Shown: positions 43,993 to 53,881, counted from the first letter of the stretch. The stretch is DNA of 64,000 nucleotides from Roseovarius sp. MMSF_3281 (GCF_030733685.1 NZ_JASHIM010000005.1:1-64000); one strand, 5' to 3'. Numbers and translations are program-made. Notes: generated by a model not told the origin, from the sequence alone.

Positions 43993-45207
43993 TTAGGGGT
44001 CTGGGCGCGCTTTTGGCGCGACCCCGGACCCTGTGAGTGTCTCAATCTCCTTGGTCGAGAAATCGAACTCGCGGAGCACCTCCTCGGTGTGCTGCGCGAA
44101 ACGCGGCGGGCGCATCCGGTAGCTTGGCGCGCTGCGCGATGGCTTTACCGGGGCGCCGACGCCTTGGTAATCGCCGATCTCGACATTCATCCCGCGATGT
44201 GCGGTATGTGGATGTGCAAGCGCTTCGGCCACGTCCAGCACCGGGCCGGCGGGCACGCCCGCCCTAATGAGGGCATCGGCCAATTCGGCGCCGTCCTTTT
44301 CCGCCATTGCCGTTTCCAGCGCGCATTTGAGGGCATCGCGGTTCTCCACCCGGTCTCCATTGCTGGCAAAACGCGGGTTATCCGCGATACCCTGGGCGCC
44401 GAGCACCGCGCAGAGGCGGTGGAACTGCCGGTCGTTCCCGACCGCCAGATAAATCGGCCGGGTGCCCGTTTCATAGGTGGAATAGGGTGAGATGTTGGGG
44501 TGGTCGTTGCCTGTGCGCACCGGCGTCTTGCCCGACATCAGGTAATTCGCCGCATGGGGATGCAGAAGCGAAATGGCGCTGTCGAACAGGGTGGCATCGA
44601 TGAATTGGCCCTGCCCGCTGACACTGCGTTCGTGCAGGGCCAACAGGATACCGATGACCCCATTCAGCCCGGTGACCATGTCAACAACGGGCAGGCCCAC
44701 CCGTGTCGGGCCACTGTCTTGGGTGCCGTTTACGCTCATCAGGCCACCCATGGCTTGAAGGATCGCATCATACCCTGGCAGACCGCCCAAGGGGCCATCC
44801 GCGCCGAACCCGTTGACGCGGCAATGGATCAGCCTTGGAAAGCGTTTCGACAGAACGTCGTCATATCCAAGCCCCCATTTCTCCATCGTGCCGGTTTTGA
44901 AGTTTTCGAGAACAACATCGGCGTTTTCCAGCATACGAAACAGAACCTCGCGGCCTTCCTCCTGGCGCAGGTCAAGGGCGATGGCGCGCTTGTTGCGGTT
45001 GACCCCATCGAAATACGAGGCGGTTCCGTCGCGAAACGGCGGGCCCCAATGCCGGGTCTCGTCGCCCGTGGGGGGTTCGACCTTGATAACATCGGCGCCG
45101 TGGTCGCCAAGCACCTGACCGGTCAGCGGCCCGCCGAGAACGCGGCTCAGGTCAATCACTTTCAGGCCGTGCAGGGCGCCGGCAGTTTGCGGGGCTGTCT
45201 CGGTCAT
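43993..45207 (-). CDS. CaiB/BaiF (class III) CoA-transferase
   Basis: 404 aa from ATG 45207, which overlaps the stop of the upstream dehydrogenase in an ATGA. Family III motifs: LKVIDLSRVLGGPLTGQVLG, DVIKVEPPTGDETR, and GLPVVDMVTGLNGVIGILLA with the catalytic Asp of the VVDMVTG box. It moves CoA between acyl-CoA and a free acid without a covalent CoA intermediate, here presumably activating the imported acid, with succinyl-CoA a likely donor. An N-terminal extension in frame is excluded because it lies inside the neighbour. Confidence 0.93.
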   Translation of the reverse strand: MTETAPQTAGALHGLKVIDLSRVLGGPLTGQVLGDHGADVIKVEPPTGDETRHWGPPFRDGTASYFDGVNRNKRAIALDLRQEEGREVLFRMLENADVVLENFKTGTMEKWGLGYDDVLSKRFPRLIHCRVNGFGADGPLGGLPGYDAILQAMGGLMSVNGTQDSGPTRVGLPVVDMVTGLNGVIGILLALHERSVSGQGQFIDATLFDSAISLLHPHAANYLMSGKTPVRTGNDHPNISPYSTYETGTRPIYLAVGNDRQFHRLCAVLGAQGIADNPRFASNGDRVENRDALKCALETAMAEKDGAELADALIRAGVPAGPVLDVAEALAHPHTAHRGMNVEIGDYQGVGAPVKPSRSAPSYRMRPPRFAQHTEEVLREFDFSTKEIETLTGSGVAPKARPDP

Positions 45208-46928
45208 TCCGCCGCCTCCAGATCGCCGTGCTCCTTGTCGAGAACCCGCGCGGCAAGGCTGTCTTCTTCGACATCCGTTGCCAGTGGATCGTGCGGTTGA
45301 AGCTTGTGCCGGAGCACGGAATGCGCCAGCGCGAGCCGGTCGCCCGTGGTGGCGTTGCCGACCTGACGCATCCGGGCATCTTCCCATGCCATGGTCACGG
45401 CCGAGGTCGCGTTGTAGACCGCGCTGGCCGCGGCGCGGGTTTCGATCTCGCGCTCCCGGCTATTGGCGACACCGTCGAGAAACGCGGCGGCGCGGGCGAA
45501 TTGATCGGCGATCTCGGGCTGCGCGCCGAGGGTATCACGGGTTTCGTCCAGCAAGGTGTGCACATGCGCCTCAAGGGCGCTCAGGGCGTCCTCGCGCCGC
45601 ACAGCGCGCGCCACATCGAGGGCGACGATGTTGCTTGTTCCCTCCCAGATCGAGCCTAGGTGCGCATCGCGCAGCACCCGTGCATCCGACCACTCCTCAA
45701 TATATCCGCAGCCGCCGCGCACTTCCATTGCGTCGCCCGCCACCTTGCGGGCATCACGGCAAGTGCGGAACTTGACCAGTGGCGTCAGGATGCGCAGTAC
45801 CTTGGCCATACCCGCCTCGTCCGCGTCGGCGCGGCGCAGGACGCTTGCCGTGTGGAAAACCATTGAGCGGCCCTGCTCAGCGGTTGTGATCATCTTGAGC
45901 AATTGGCGGCGCATGAGTGGCAGGTCGATCAGCCGTTTGCCAAAGGCCGTCCGGTTACGCGAGATGAACAGGGCCTCGGCGACAGAGCGGCGCATCAGGC
46001 CGGCGGACCGAACCCCATTGGCCAGCCGCGAGTTGTTGATCATGTCGGTCATATGCTTGAAGCCTTGCCCGGCTTCGCCGACCAGATAGGCCGTGGCTCC
46101 CTCCAGTGCGATCTCGCCCGACGCCATGGATTTTGTCCCCATTTTTTCCTTGAGTCGCAATATGCGATAGGCGTTCTTGCGCCCGTCTGGAAGATGGCGG
46201 GGCAGCAGGAAGAGTGACAGGCCCTTTGTGCCCTCATCGCCGCCGTCGGGCCGTGCCAGCACCATCCCCAGGGCCGCATCGGGGTTGGAGCAGAACCATT
46301 TGTCGCCGTAAAGCTTCCATTCACCGCCTTGGCGGCGCGCCATGGTGTCGATGGCGCCCACATCTGACCCCGCGGCCTGTTCCGTCATGAACATCGAACC
46401 TTGATAAAGGCTTTGCATGTCTTGGCTGGTCAATTGATCGAAATATTGTGCCACCAAATCGGGATCGCCGAACTTGACCAACGTACGGGTCAGTGAATCC
46501 GTCATGCTGAGCGGGCAGCACAGGCCGAATTCCGCCTGCACGAACAGGTAAACCAGTGCATATTTCACAATCGGAGGCAGCTTGTCTTTTGCACCGAATA
46601 CGCCGGCGCGATGCGACATGGCGGCAAGGCCGAATTCGCCAAAAGCGTAGCGCTCCAGTTCCTCATAGGCGGGATGCTTGACGATTCGTTCGTCATTGGC
46701 GCCGTTGCGGGCGCGGATGCGCAGTTCCGGCGGGTTCTTGTCAGAAGTGAGGGCGAGCTCTTCGAGGCGGTCCCCAGCCAGCGCCCCCATACGGTCCAGT
46801 TCAGGGTGGACAAGCGCGCTGGTTTCGGGATCGAGGTACACCTGCACCAGCCGCCACAGATCTGGGTCAGCCGCAAACAGGTTCATGCCCCGGCTGTCTG
46901 GAATGTTCTGGTGTATGGATGCGGTCAT
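45204..46928 (-). CDS. Acyl-CoA dehydrogenase, AidB-like subfamily
   Basis: 574 aa from ATG 46928, preceded by GGAGGA; an ATG 18 bases upstream lacks a site. The N-terminus (NLFAADPDLWRLVQVYLDPE) resembles the AidB N-terminal domain. The catalytic fold has YQGSMFMTEQAAGSDVGAI, LKEKMGTKSMASGEIALEG, and the C-terminal helical domain RGGCGYIEEWSDARVLRDAH with SIWEGTSNIVALD. It introduces the 2,3-double bond and reduces ETF, linking to etfB at the left edge. First gene of the leftward operon controlled from the divergent region. Confidence 0.92.
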   Translation of the reverse strand: MTASIHQNIPDSRGMNLFAADPDLWRLVQVYLDPETSALVHPELDRMGALAGDRLEELALTSDKNPPELRIRARNGANDERIVKHPAYEELERYAFGEFGLAAMSHRAGVFGAKDKLPPIVKYALVYLFVQAEFGLCCPLSMTDSLTRTLVKFGDPDLVAQYFDQLTSQDMQSLYQGSMFMTEQAAGSDVGAIDTMARRQGGEWKLYGDKWFCSNPDAALGMVLARPDGGDEGTKGLSLFLLPRHLPDGRKNAYRILRLKEKMGTKSMASGEIALEGATAYLVGEAGQGFKHMTDMINNSRLANGVRSAGLMRRSVAEALFISRNRTAFGKRLIDLPLMRRQLLKMITTAEQGRSMVFHTASVLRRADADEAGMAKVLRILTPLVKFRTCRDARKVAGDAMEVRGGCGYIEEWSDARVLRDAHLGSIWEGTSNIVALDVARAVRREDALSALEAHVHTLLDETRDTLGAQPEIADQFARAAAFLDGVANSREREIETRAAASAVYNATSAVTMAWEDARMRQVGNATTGDRLALAHSVLRHKLQPHDPLATDVEEDSLAARVLDKEHGDLEAAE

Positions 46929-47047
46929 CTGTGTCCTCCCAGTCACGCGAATTGATAAATTGGAGACAGGAAACAGATTTTAGAATGCAAAATCTAATAC
47001 CGATAATGTATTTGGCGATACTAAATTGGATATGATACTATTTTTGT
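46929..47047. promoter_or_regulatory. Divergent control region with LysR-type box
   Basis: AATAC (46996-47000) and GTATT (47008-47012) form an inverted repeat with 7 bases between, giving the T-N11-A geometry of LysR binding sites. It lies between the divergent LysR gene and the acyl-CoA dehydrogenase operon, 36 bases before the LysR start. Confidence 0.6.
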
Positions 47048-47941
47048 ATGGCCGTCACATTTCGTCAGCTCAAGCAATTTCTTGTTCTGTCTCAGGAGCT
47101 TCACTTCGGCCGCGCGGCCGAGAGACTGAACATTTCGCAACCGCCGTTGAGCGCCAGCCTTCGACACCTCGAAGATCGTCTCGGTGTCAAGCTGATGGAA
47201 CGCAACAGCAAGATCGTTCGCCTGACACCGGCCGGAACAGTCTTTGCCGAACAGGCGGCGCGAATCCTCGGGCAGCTCGAGTCGGCTATGGTGGTCGCGG
47301 CGGAAACGGCCAAGGGCGCGGCGGGCGAATTGGGCGTGGGGTTCGTGCCTTCGATGCTGTTCCGCGACCTTCCGGCTAAGCTTAAGGCCTTCCAGACCAG
47401 CCACCCGCGTGTTGAATTGATCCTTCAGGAGATGAACTCCACCCGCCAGATCGAATGGCTGCTCGAACACAAGATTGATGTGGGGTTCGTCCACTCCGTT
47501 CCCTTGCCGGACACCCTCACCAAAATGACTATCGAGACGGAACGATTGGTCGCTTGCTTGCCGCGTTGGCACAGACTGGCCACGAAAAGCCGCATCCGTA
47601 TCTCCGAACTTGCCGGTGAGCGGATCATCGTCTTTTCGCGCGGGTTCGCGGCGCACTACCATGACAAGATCACCTCCCTGTTGCGCGCCTCCAATCTGGA
47701 AGCGGATGACCGCTTCAGGATTCAGCATTGGTTCACCGTGGTGGCCCTTGTTAAACAGGGTATGGGCGTGTCGCTGGTCCCCTCGTCACTGGCCAGCGGT
47801 GCATTTTCCGACGTGGTCTTCGTCGAGATCGAGGAACGTCAGGCCGAACATGATGTCGCCGTCATCTGGCGCGCCGATGATGATACGCCCACCTTGCAGA
47901 AATTCATCGCCAGCATACAGCGGTTCGGTGGCGCGGCCTGA
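47048..47941 (+). CDS. LysR-family transcriptional regulator
   Basis: 297 aa. The N-terminal HTH domain (MAVTFRQLKQFLVLSQELHF, GRAAERLNISQPPLSASLRH) covers residues 1-62; the LysR substrate-binding domain covers about 90-290. It is transcribed away from the acyl-CoA dehydrogenase operon and should regulate it, with a T-N11-A site between them. The inducer is probably the imported acid or its CoA ester. Confidence 0.93.
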   Translation: MAVTFRQLKQFLVLSQELHFGRAAERLNISQPPLSASLRHLEDRLGVKLMERNSKIVRLTPAGTVFAEQAARILGQLESAMVVAAETAKGAAGELGVGFVPSMLFRDLPAKLKAFQTSHPRVELILQEMNSTRQIEWLLEHKIDVGFVHSVPLPDTLTKMTIETERLVACLPRWHRLATKSRIRISELAGERIIVFSRGFAAHYHDKITSLLRASNLEADDRFRIQHWFTVVALVKQGMGVSLVPSSLASGAFSDVVFVEIEERQAEHDVAVIWRADDDTPTLQKFIASIQRFGGAA

Positions 47942-48049
47942 GGCGCGCCGACGCCGCGGTGTTGTCACGTTAACTGGCATTGCCAACTTGCTGCCGTATC
48001 TTGATACGTCTAGCGTTTTATCATGAGAATACCAGCTGAGATGCCGCGC

Positions 48050-48520
48050 CTAGCACGGCGGACGTCGAGGACCTGTTAGCTGAACGCGGTGTAACCGTCA
48101 GCCGGGAAGCCGTGCGCAAATGGGTGAACCGATTTGGCCGGCATTTCGCCGATTGCATAAAGCGTGACCGTCCCACCGCTGCAGGCAGATGGCATCTAGA
48201 CGAAGTCGCCGTCCCGATCAACGGCGTGAAGCAGTGGTTATGGCGTGCGGTGGATGCGAACGGGGACGTGCTGGATATCCTTGTGCAGCCGTGCCGAAAC
48301 GCCAAAGCTGCCGAGCGTTTCCTTACACGGCTGATCGCTCGCTTTGGCAAACAGCGTGCCGTCGTGACGGACAAGTTGCGCAGTTACATCAAACCGGTCC
48401 GGACCCTCGCGCCAGAAGCGGATCATCGGGCACACAAAGGGCTCAACAACCGCATCGAGGGTTCGCATCGGCCGACCCGCAAACGTGAGAAGGTCATGGG
48501 ACGGTTCAAATCGATCCTGG
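48050..48520 (+). mobile_element. IS6-family transposase relic, N-terminally truncated
   Basis: The plus frame reads DVEDLLAERGVTVSREAVRK, then RWHLDEVAVPINGVKQWLWR and AVDANGDVLDILVQPCRNAK, then GLNNRIEGSHRPTRKREKVM and GRFKS. These are IS6-type DDE transposase blocks. The first about 30 residues are missing and the C-terminus is replaced after 48517 by an unrelated IS630-type end. Confidence 0.88.
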
Positions 48521-48685
48521 CGTGCCCCCATCGAGATGGCCTTCTCGAAGCTCAAGGCACTCATACGAAAGGTTGCCGCTCGAACATACGAGGACCTCTG
48601 GCGCGCCGTAGGACACGTCTGCTCACTCTTCACCCCAGACGAGTGTTACAACTTCTTCGTCGCCGCATGCTATGAAACCGATTGA
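48517..48685 (+). mobile_element. IS630-family transposase relic, C-terminal part
   Basis: In a different frame from the preceding IS6 relic the sequence reads APIEMAFSKLKALIRKVAAR followed by TYEDLWRAVGHVCSLFTPDE and CYNFF, the end of an IS630-type transposase. The joint at about 48517 is abrupt, so the locus is an IS-IS deletion scar. Confidence 0.75.
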
Positions 48686-48860
48686 GGTGAACACGCTCTA
48701 ATTGTTTTTCTCTTTTGGGCTGTAGGTTGTGTGGTGCGACGCGGGAATGAACCATACCCGTACAATCAATAAGGCCCTTCTATCTACACGGGGACATGTT
48801 CCACGCAGGGCTGGGTATCCCGAATTATTTTCACTCTCCAATCTTGGGGTTCATCTTTGA
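48686..48860. other. Spacer downstream of the IS scar
   Basis: 175 bases without recognisable gene or repeat between the IS630 relic and the 3' end of the leftward amidase gene. Confidence 0.4.
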
Positions 48861-50255
48861 TCAGGCTGGATTGGAAACGCCGACCGGATTGTTTGCGGCC
48901 TCGATATCACGTCCAGCAGCCAGAAGAATATCCTCGCGAAAGCGGGGACCGATCAATTGTACGCCTACGGGGCAGCCCTTTGATTCTCCTGTTGGGACCG
49001 CCAGTCCTGGCATGCCAATTGCCGGTAAGGCTCTCTGGGTCAACTGCGCTTCGAAAACGCGTTTAAAACTTTCTTCGGATTGGACATCGAGTTGCTGATC
49101 GAACGGCAATTCTCCCGAGATGGGGCATAGCAGTATCGGGTATTTTGACAAAAAGACCTGCCATTCTCGGACCAGTCCTGCGCGAGCCTGCAGGGCTTGC
49201 ATTAGAGTTTTAAACCCGATTTTGCCTACATCCTGGGACATCTGTTCGAACACGAATTGTGCATCCGGATCATTTTCGGAGGTCACTGTGTCGGCAGTCC
49301 CAAACTGCATTTCAGCCATCCAGAGGCATGCGTTGATTGCTGCCGCGCGACGCATCGGAGGACAGGCCACCTCCTCAACGGACCAACCCGCATGTCGAAG
49401 GCGGGTCGCAGCATCATGTAGCGCCGTGGTCACGTCATCACTGACAATCAGGCCATCCGGAGCAAGCGCTAGCGCCACGTTCTTTCTAAAGTCTGCCGCG
49501 CCTAAAGGTTCTGGAACGTACCATGGATCTCGCGGATCAGGCATCGACATGGCGTTAAAGGCAACTTCTAGATCATCGATACTTCGCGTGATAGGTCCGG
49601 ATACAGCCATGAATTGGGCGCCAATAAAACGATCAGGCGCACTGGAGTTATATGCCGGCACCCGGCCTGTGGTTGGTCGTAGCCCATACAGACCACAGGC
49701 ATAGGCGGGATAGCGGATGGATCCAGCGATATCAGTGCCGTGTCCTATGGTGCAAATTCCGGCGGCAACTGCCGCCGCAGCACCGCCTGATGAACCGCCG
49801 GGCGTGACCAGCTGGTTTCGCGGATTCAGCGTCTGACCGTGCAGCTTATTGTTGGTGAACCACCTCAGGGAAAAGGCAGGCGTGTTTGTACGCCCAATAA
49901 TGATGCCGCCTGCCTTGCGGATATTCGAAACGACTGGACTGTCCTGGGTCGCAACATTATCGGCCAGAAGTCGCAGACCGTTTGTCGTGGCCTGACCTTT
50001 CTGGTCGACATTGACCTTGATCGTGACTGGCACGCCGCAAAGTGGCCCCAGATCGTCGCCGCGATCAAGCGCGGCATCGACTTGCCGAGCAGCCTCCAGC
50101 GCCTCCTCCGGAAACTCCTGCACCACGGCATTAATCGCCGGGTTGACAGCATCGAGCCGGTCAAGATGGGCTTGTGTCACCTCAACTGCCGAGATACGTC
50201 GCGCCCTGACCTCTGCCGCAATTTGCGTTGCCGTCCATTCCCAGATGTTCGCCAT
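48861..50255 (-). CDS. Amidase signature family protein
   Basis: 464 aa. The amidase signature is complete: catalytic Lys in GVPVTIKVNVDQKG, the glycine/serine loop TPGGSSGGAAAAVAAGICTI and GHGTDIAGSIRYPAYACGLY containing the cis-Ser and nucleophile Ser. The protein cleaves amides to acids and ammonia. AAGGG lies before the ATG. It is divergent from the N-carbamoyl hydrolase gene and may share its control. Substrate unknown; an aryl or short aliphatic amide or ureido compound is possible. Confidence 0.93.
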   Translation of the reverse strand: MANIWEWTATQIAAEVRARRISAVEVTQAHLDRLDAVNPAINAVVQEFPEEALEAARQVDAALDRGDDLGPLCGVPVTIKVNVDQKGQATTNGLRLLADNVATQDSPVVSNIRKAGGIIIGRTNTPAFSLRWFTNNKLHGQTLNPRNQLVTPGGSSGGAAAAVAAGICTIGHGTDIAGSIRYPAYACGLYGLRPTTGRVPAYNSSAPDRFIGAQFMAVSGPITRSIDDLEVAFNAMSMPDPRDPWYVPEPLGAADFRKNVALALAPDGLIVSDDVTTALHDAATRLRHAGWSVEEVACPPMRRAAAINACLWMAEMQFGTADTVTSENDPDAQFVFEQMSQDVGKIGFKTLMQALQARAGLVREWQVFLSKYPILLCPISGELPFDQQLDVQSEESFKRVFEAQLTQRALPAIGMPGLAVPTGESKGCPVGVQLIGPRFREDILLAAGRDIEAANNPVGVSNPA

Positions 50256-50556
50256 CTATCAGCCCTTCTTGTGCCATTCGTTTTCTCGAGAGCGACAGGC
50301 GGCGCTTAGTTTGTCGACACAACCAGCCAAAGGCGCATCGTCTCGGGCATTTCCAACTCAAAGCCAGGCTTGAGGTCATTACCGGTGCATTGGTTGCGCG
50401 GCAAGCGGGCAAGATCGTGGATTAGGTCGATCGCGCCGTCGCGGATTGGTTGGGTATGTTTTTGCCTCCCGCGTGTCGCGATAGCCTGTTGTTCTTTGCC
50501 ACGATATGCGCATGCTAAGGCACGATGCAACAAACTTTCATCAGGGAGATGTGACA
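50256..50556. promoter_or_regulatory. Divergent region between amidase and carbamoyl hydrolase genes
   Basis: 301 bases containing the start signals of both genes. Short plus-strand frames (for example HFQLKARLEVITGALVARQA at about 50357) have interrupting stops and no family match. No clear operator. Confidence 0.4.
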
Positions 50557-51807
50557 ATGGCCGCACCCGGCGAAAACCTTCGGATCAATGGCGACAGGCT
50601 GTGGGACAGCCTGATGGAGATGGCCAAGATCGGCCCCGGCGTGGCCGGCGGCAACAATCGCCAGACGCTGACCGACGCGGATGCCGAAGGGCGGGCGCTG
50701 TTTCAATCATGGTGCGATGCTGCGGGGTGCAGCATGGGCGTGGACAGCCTTGGCAACATGTTCGCCCGACGCGAAGGGACAGACCCTGACGCGCTGCCGG
50801 TGTACGTGGGCAGCCATCTGGATACCCAACCCACGGGCGGTAAGTATGATGGCATTCTTGGCGTGCTGGGTGGGCTTGAGATCGTTCGGTCGCTGAATGA
50901 TCTGGGCATCAAGACGCGCCACCCGATCGTGGTAACCAACTGGACCAACGAAGAAGGCACACGGTTTGCCCCGGCGATGCTGGCCTCGGGGGTGTTTGCC
51001 GGGGTGCATGACCAAGACTGGGCCGAGGATCGCACCGATGCCGAAGGCAAACGGTTTGGCGATGAATTGGACCGGATCGGCTGGCGCGGCGACGAAGCGG
51101 TTGGCGCACGCAAGATGCATGCGTTTTTCGAATTGCACATCGAACAGGGCCCCATTCTGGAGGCCGAAGGCAAGGATATCGGCGTTGTCACCCATGGGCA
51201 GGGGCTGAATTGGACACAGGTGACGATCACCGGCAAGGACAGCCACACAGGGTCAACCCCGATGCCGATGCGGCGCAATGCGGGCCTTGCCATGGCGCGG
51301 GTGCTGGAAAAGGTCGAAGAGATCGCGTTGAGCCACGCACCAGACGCGGTTGGCGCGGCCGGGCATATCGACATCTACCCCAATTCGCGCAACGTGATCC
51401 CCGGCAAGGCGGTGTTCACCGTCGATTTCCGATCACCGCAACTGGAGGTGATCGAGGATATGGTTACCCGGATGAAAGCGGCCGCCACCAAAATCGGCAA
51501 GGATATGGGCTGCGAGGTGGAGTTCGAGAAAGCGGGCGGCTTCGACCCGGTGGAATTCGACAAAGACTGCGTCGCAGCGGTGCGCAGCGCCGCCGAACGG
51601 CTGGGCTATTCGCATCGCGACCTTGTGTCAGGCGCCGGACATGATGCCTGCTGGATCAATCGGGTGGCCCCGACCGCGATGGTCATGTGCCCCTGCGTGG
51701 ACGGGCTGAGCCATAACGAGGCCGAGGAGATATCCAAGGATTGGGCCACGGCCGGGGCTGATGTTTTGATGCACGCCGTCGTCGAGACAGCCGGAATCGT
51801 CGAATAA
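50557..51807 (+). CDS. N-carbamoyl-L-amino acid hydrolase / allantoate amidohydrolase-type M20 enzyme
   Basis: 416 aa from ATG 50557 with AGGGAG upstream; an ATG 51 bases earlier has none. M20 metal ligands: YVGSHLDTQPTGGKYDGILG, WTNEEGTRFAP, FELHIEQGPILEAEGKDIGV, and the C-terminal SGAGHDACWINRV and SHNEAEEIS. This is the HyuC/AmaB family that releases CO2 and NH3 from N-carbamoyl amino acids, the product of hydantoin opening. It could therefore act after hyuAB at 1.6-5.4 kb, although 45 kb separates them. Confidence 0.9.
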   Translation: MAAPGENLRINGDRLWDSLMEMAKIGPGVAGGNNRQTLTDADAEGRALFQSWCDAAGCSMGVDSLGNMFARREGTDPDALPVYVGSHLDTQPTGGKYDGILGVLGGLEIVRSLNDLGIKTRHPIVVTNWTNEEGTRFAPAMLASGVFAGVHDQDWAEDRTDAEGKRFGDELDRIGWRGDEAVGARKMHAFFELHIEQGPILEAEGKDIGVVTHGQGLNWTQVTITGKDSHTGSTPMPMRRNAGLAMARVLEKVEEIALSHAPDAVGAAGHIDIYPNSRNVIPGKAVFTVDFRSPQLEVIEDMVTRMKAAATKIGKDMGCEVEFEKAGGFDPVEFDKDCVAAVRSAAERLGYSHRDLVSGAGHDACWINRVAPTAMVMCPCVDGLSHNEAEEISKDWATAGADVLMHAVVETAGIVE

Positions 51808-51903
51808 AAGGGGGCGCTGCCCCGTTACAGCATGCTGCGACTCCCCCGGATATTTTTGAACAGAAGAAAGCCGGGGCTTAACTGAATAGCAGGGAGGCAT
51901 CAC

Positions 51904-53322
51904 ATGAGTGATATTCTGGAGCTTGGGGCGGCTGACCTAAGGGCGGGTCTTGCGGACGGACAGCTTAGCGCCGAAGAGCTTATGCGTGCGACACTGGAGC
52001 GGGTCGAACAGGCAAATGGTGTTTTGAACGCCGTTGTGTCGATGAAAGACAGCGATAGGCTTATGGCTGAGGCGCGCGCCACCGATGTTACGCGCGGGGG
52101 CGGGGCCCTTGCGGGTCTGCCAATCTGTGTGAAGGATATGGCCAATGCCAAGGGATTCCCGACCAGCATGGGGTCCCCCGCCTTTGCAGACAAGATCGCC
52201 GATAAGGACGATCTGTTCGTATCACGCATGCGCCAAGCTGGGGCCATCGTGATCGGTAAGTCGAACACGCCCGAGTTTGCGCTTGGCAGCCATACGTTCA
52301 ACACGGTGCATGGCGCGACCTGCAACCCTTATGATGTCGGTGTGTCCTGTGGTGGGTCATCGGGTGGTGCGGCGGTCGCGCTTGCGGCGCGCATGGTTCC
52401 GATCGCGGATGGGTCGGACATGATGGGCAGCCTGCGCAATCCGGCCGGGTGGAACAATGTGTACGGCATGCGGCCCAGTTGGGGGCTTGTTCCGGCAGAG
52501 CCGGCGGCAGACACGTTCCTGCATCAGATTTCAACCGACGGCCCGATGGCGCGCAGCCCGCAAGACCTTGCTTTGCTTTTGAAGGTCATGGCAGGCCCCG
52601 ATCCGCGACAGCCGCATAACATGCTTGTTCCCGATCTAACTCTCGCCGGGATTGACCCGGCAGAGGTTAAGATTGGCTGGCTTGGGGACTGGGGCGGGGC
52701 CTATGCGATGGATGCGGGCATTTTGGACCTGTGTCAGGCTGCCTGCCATACCCTTGCCGATCTTGGGTGCAGGGTGGAAAAGGTTCCGGCACCTTACAGC
52801 CGCGAAGCCCTTTGGGACAGTTGGACGACATTGCGAAGCTGGACAATGGCATCAAAGCTTTCGGAATTGTTAGAGAACCCGAAAACGCGGGACCAGATCA
52901 AGGCCGATGCGGTTTGGGAAATCGAGCGCGGCCTTGCGATGAAGGCCGTGGATGTTCACAAGGCCAGCGTTGTCCGTTCGGGATGGTTTCAGGCGGCGGC
53001 AACGCTGTTTGACCGCTATGATGCCTTGGTTTTACCGACCGCACAGGTGTGGCCGTTCCCGATGGACTGGAGCTGGCCGACAGAGGTGGCTGGTGTCAAG
53101 ATGGATACTTATCACCGCTGGATGGAGGCGATGGTTCCGGCAAGTCTGGCGGGTTTGCCCGCATTGGCCATGCCCGCCGGATTCGGGAACAACGGCTTGC
53201 CCATGGGCATTCAGCTGATTGGACGCAAAGGCAACGATCGCCGACTTCTGGAGATTGCCCAATTGTATCACGAGGCCACCCTATGGCCTTTGACGACGCC
53301 GCCACAACTGGCCTTTGCCTGA
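51904..53322 (+). CDS. Amidase signature family protein
   Basis: 472 aa with GGGAGG upstream. The signature residues are present: GLPICVKDMANAKGFP (Lys), VSCGGSSGGAAVALAARMVP and DGSDMMGSLRNPAGWNNVYG (the Ser-Ser pair). It differs enough from the amidase at 48.9 kb that the pair is not a recent duplication. It follows the carbamoyl hydrolase by 96 bases and is probably in the same transcript. Confidence 0.93.
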   Translation: MSDILELGAADLRAGLADGQLSAEELMRATLERVEQANGVLNAVVSMKDSDRLMAEARATDVTRGGGALAGLPICVKDMANAKGFPTSMGSPAFADKIADKDDLFVSRMRQAGAIVIGKSNTPEFALGSHTFNTVHGATCNPYDVGVSCGGSSGGAAVALAARMVPIADGSDMMGSLRNPAGWNNVYGMRPSWGLVPAEPAADTFLHQISTDGPMARSPQDLALLLKVMAGPDPRQPHNMLVPDLTLAGIDPAEVKIGWLGDWGGAYAMDAGILDLCQAACHTLADLGCRVEKVPAPYSREALWDSWTTLRSWTMASKLSELLENPKTRDQIKADAVWEIERGLAMKAVDVHKASVVRSGWFQAAATLFDRYDALVLPTAQVWPFPMDWSWPTEVAGVKMDTYHRWMEAMVPASLAGLPALAMPAGFGNNGLPMGIQLIGRKGNDRRLLEIAQLYHEATLWPLTTPPQLAFA

Positions 53323-53329
53323 GGGGGCT

Positions 53330-53881
53330 TCAGAACGTTGGGGGAGTGTTGGCCCATAGCACACGTGCGCGCGTCTTCCCGGGATTGCGATAGGCGTGCT
53401 TGCGACTGGAATTGAAGTGAAAGGAGTCATTTTCGCAAAGGTGATACACGGTATCGTCAAGTATCAGTTCAAGCTCGCCTTCTAGAACATACCCCATTTC
53501 TTCGCCGACATGCTGAATGTGGTCCTCGCTTGAGCCATTCGGCTCGATGATATGAATGTTGCACTGCAAGATATGGTCTTTTGAATGCGGGATGATGCGT
53601 TCGAGGCAAATTCCAGTGCCGCGGCGGACCGGATCAAGATCAATGATCGGGCGTTGGCCCATGCGCGATACAACGTGTTCGTCGCCATTCGTTTCATCGA
53701 ACAAAAGCCCGATCGTGATATCCAGCGCCTGTGTGATTCGGTGTAGTAAGGCGACAGATGGCTGAGTTTTGTCGTTCTCAATTTTCGACATGTGCCCTTC
53801 TGAAATATTGGCCTGTTTTGCTAATTCTTTCAGGGTCATATTTCGGATTCTGCGTATCGACTTAATTCGTTCTCCGATCAT
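53330..53881 (-). CDS. XRE-family transcriptional regulator with C-terminal cupin domain
   Basis: 183 aa, convergent with the amidase and divergent from the ABC transporter. The HTH is at residues 5-60 (SIRRIRNMTLKELAKQANIS, EGHMSKIENDKTQPSVALLH), and the cupin is at about 105-180 (SSEDHIQHVGEEMGYVLEGE, SFHFNSSRKHAYRNPG). It has the same architecture as the regulator at 359-1009 but a shorter N-terminus. Likely controls the Dpp-type operon via the inverted repeats in the intervening region. Confidence 0.92.
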   Translation of the reverse strand: MIGERIKSIRRIRNMTLKELAKQANISEGHMSKIENDKTQPSVALLHRITQALDITIGLLFDETNGDEHVVSRMGQRPIIDLDPVRRGTGICLERIIPHSKDHILQCNIHIIEPNGSSEDHIQHVGEEMGYVLEGELELILDDTVYHLCENDSFHFNSSRKHAYRNPGKTRARVLWANTPPTF

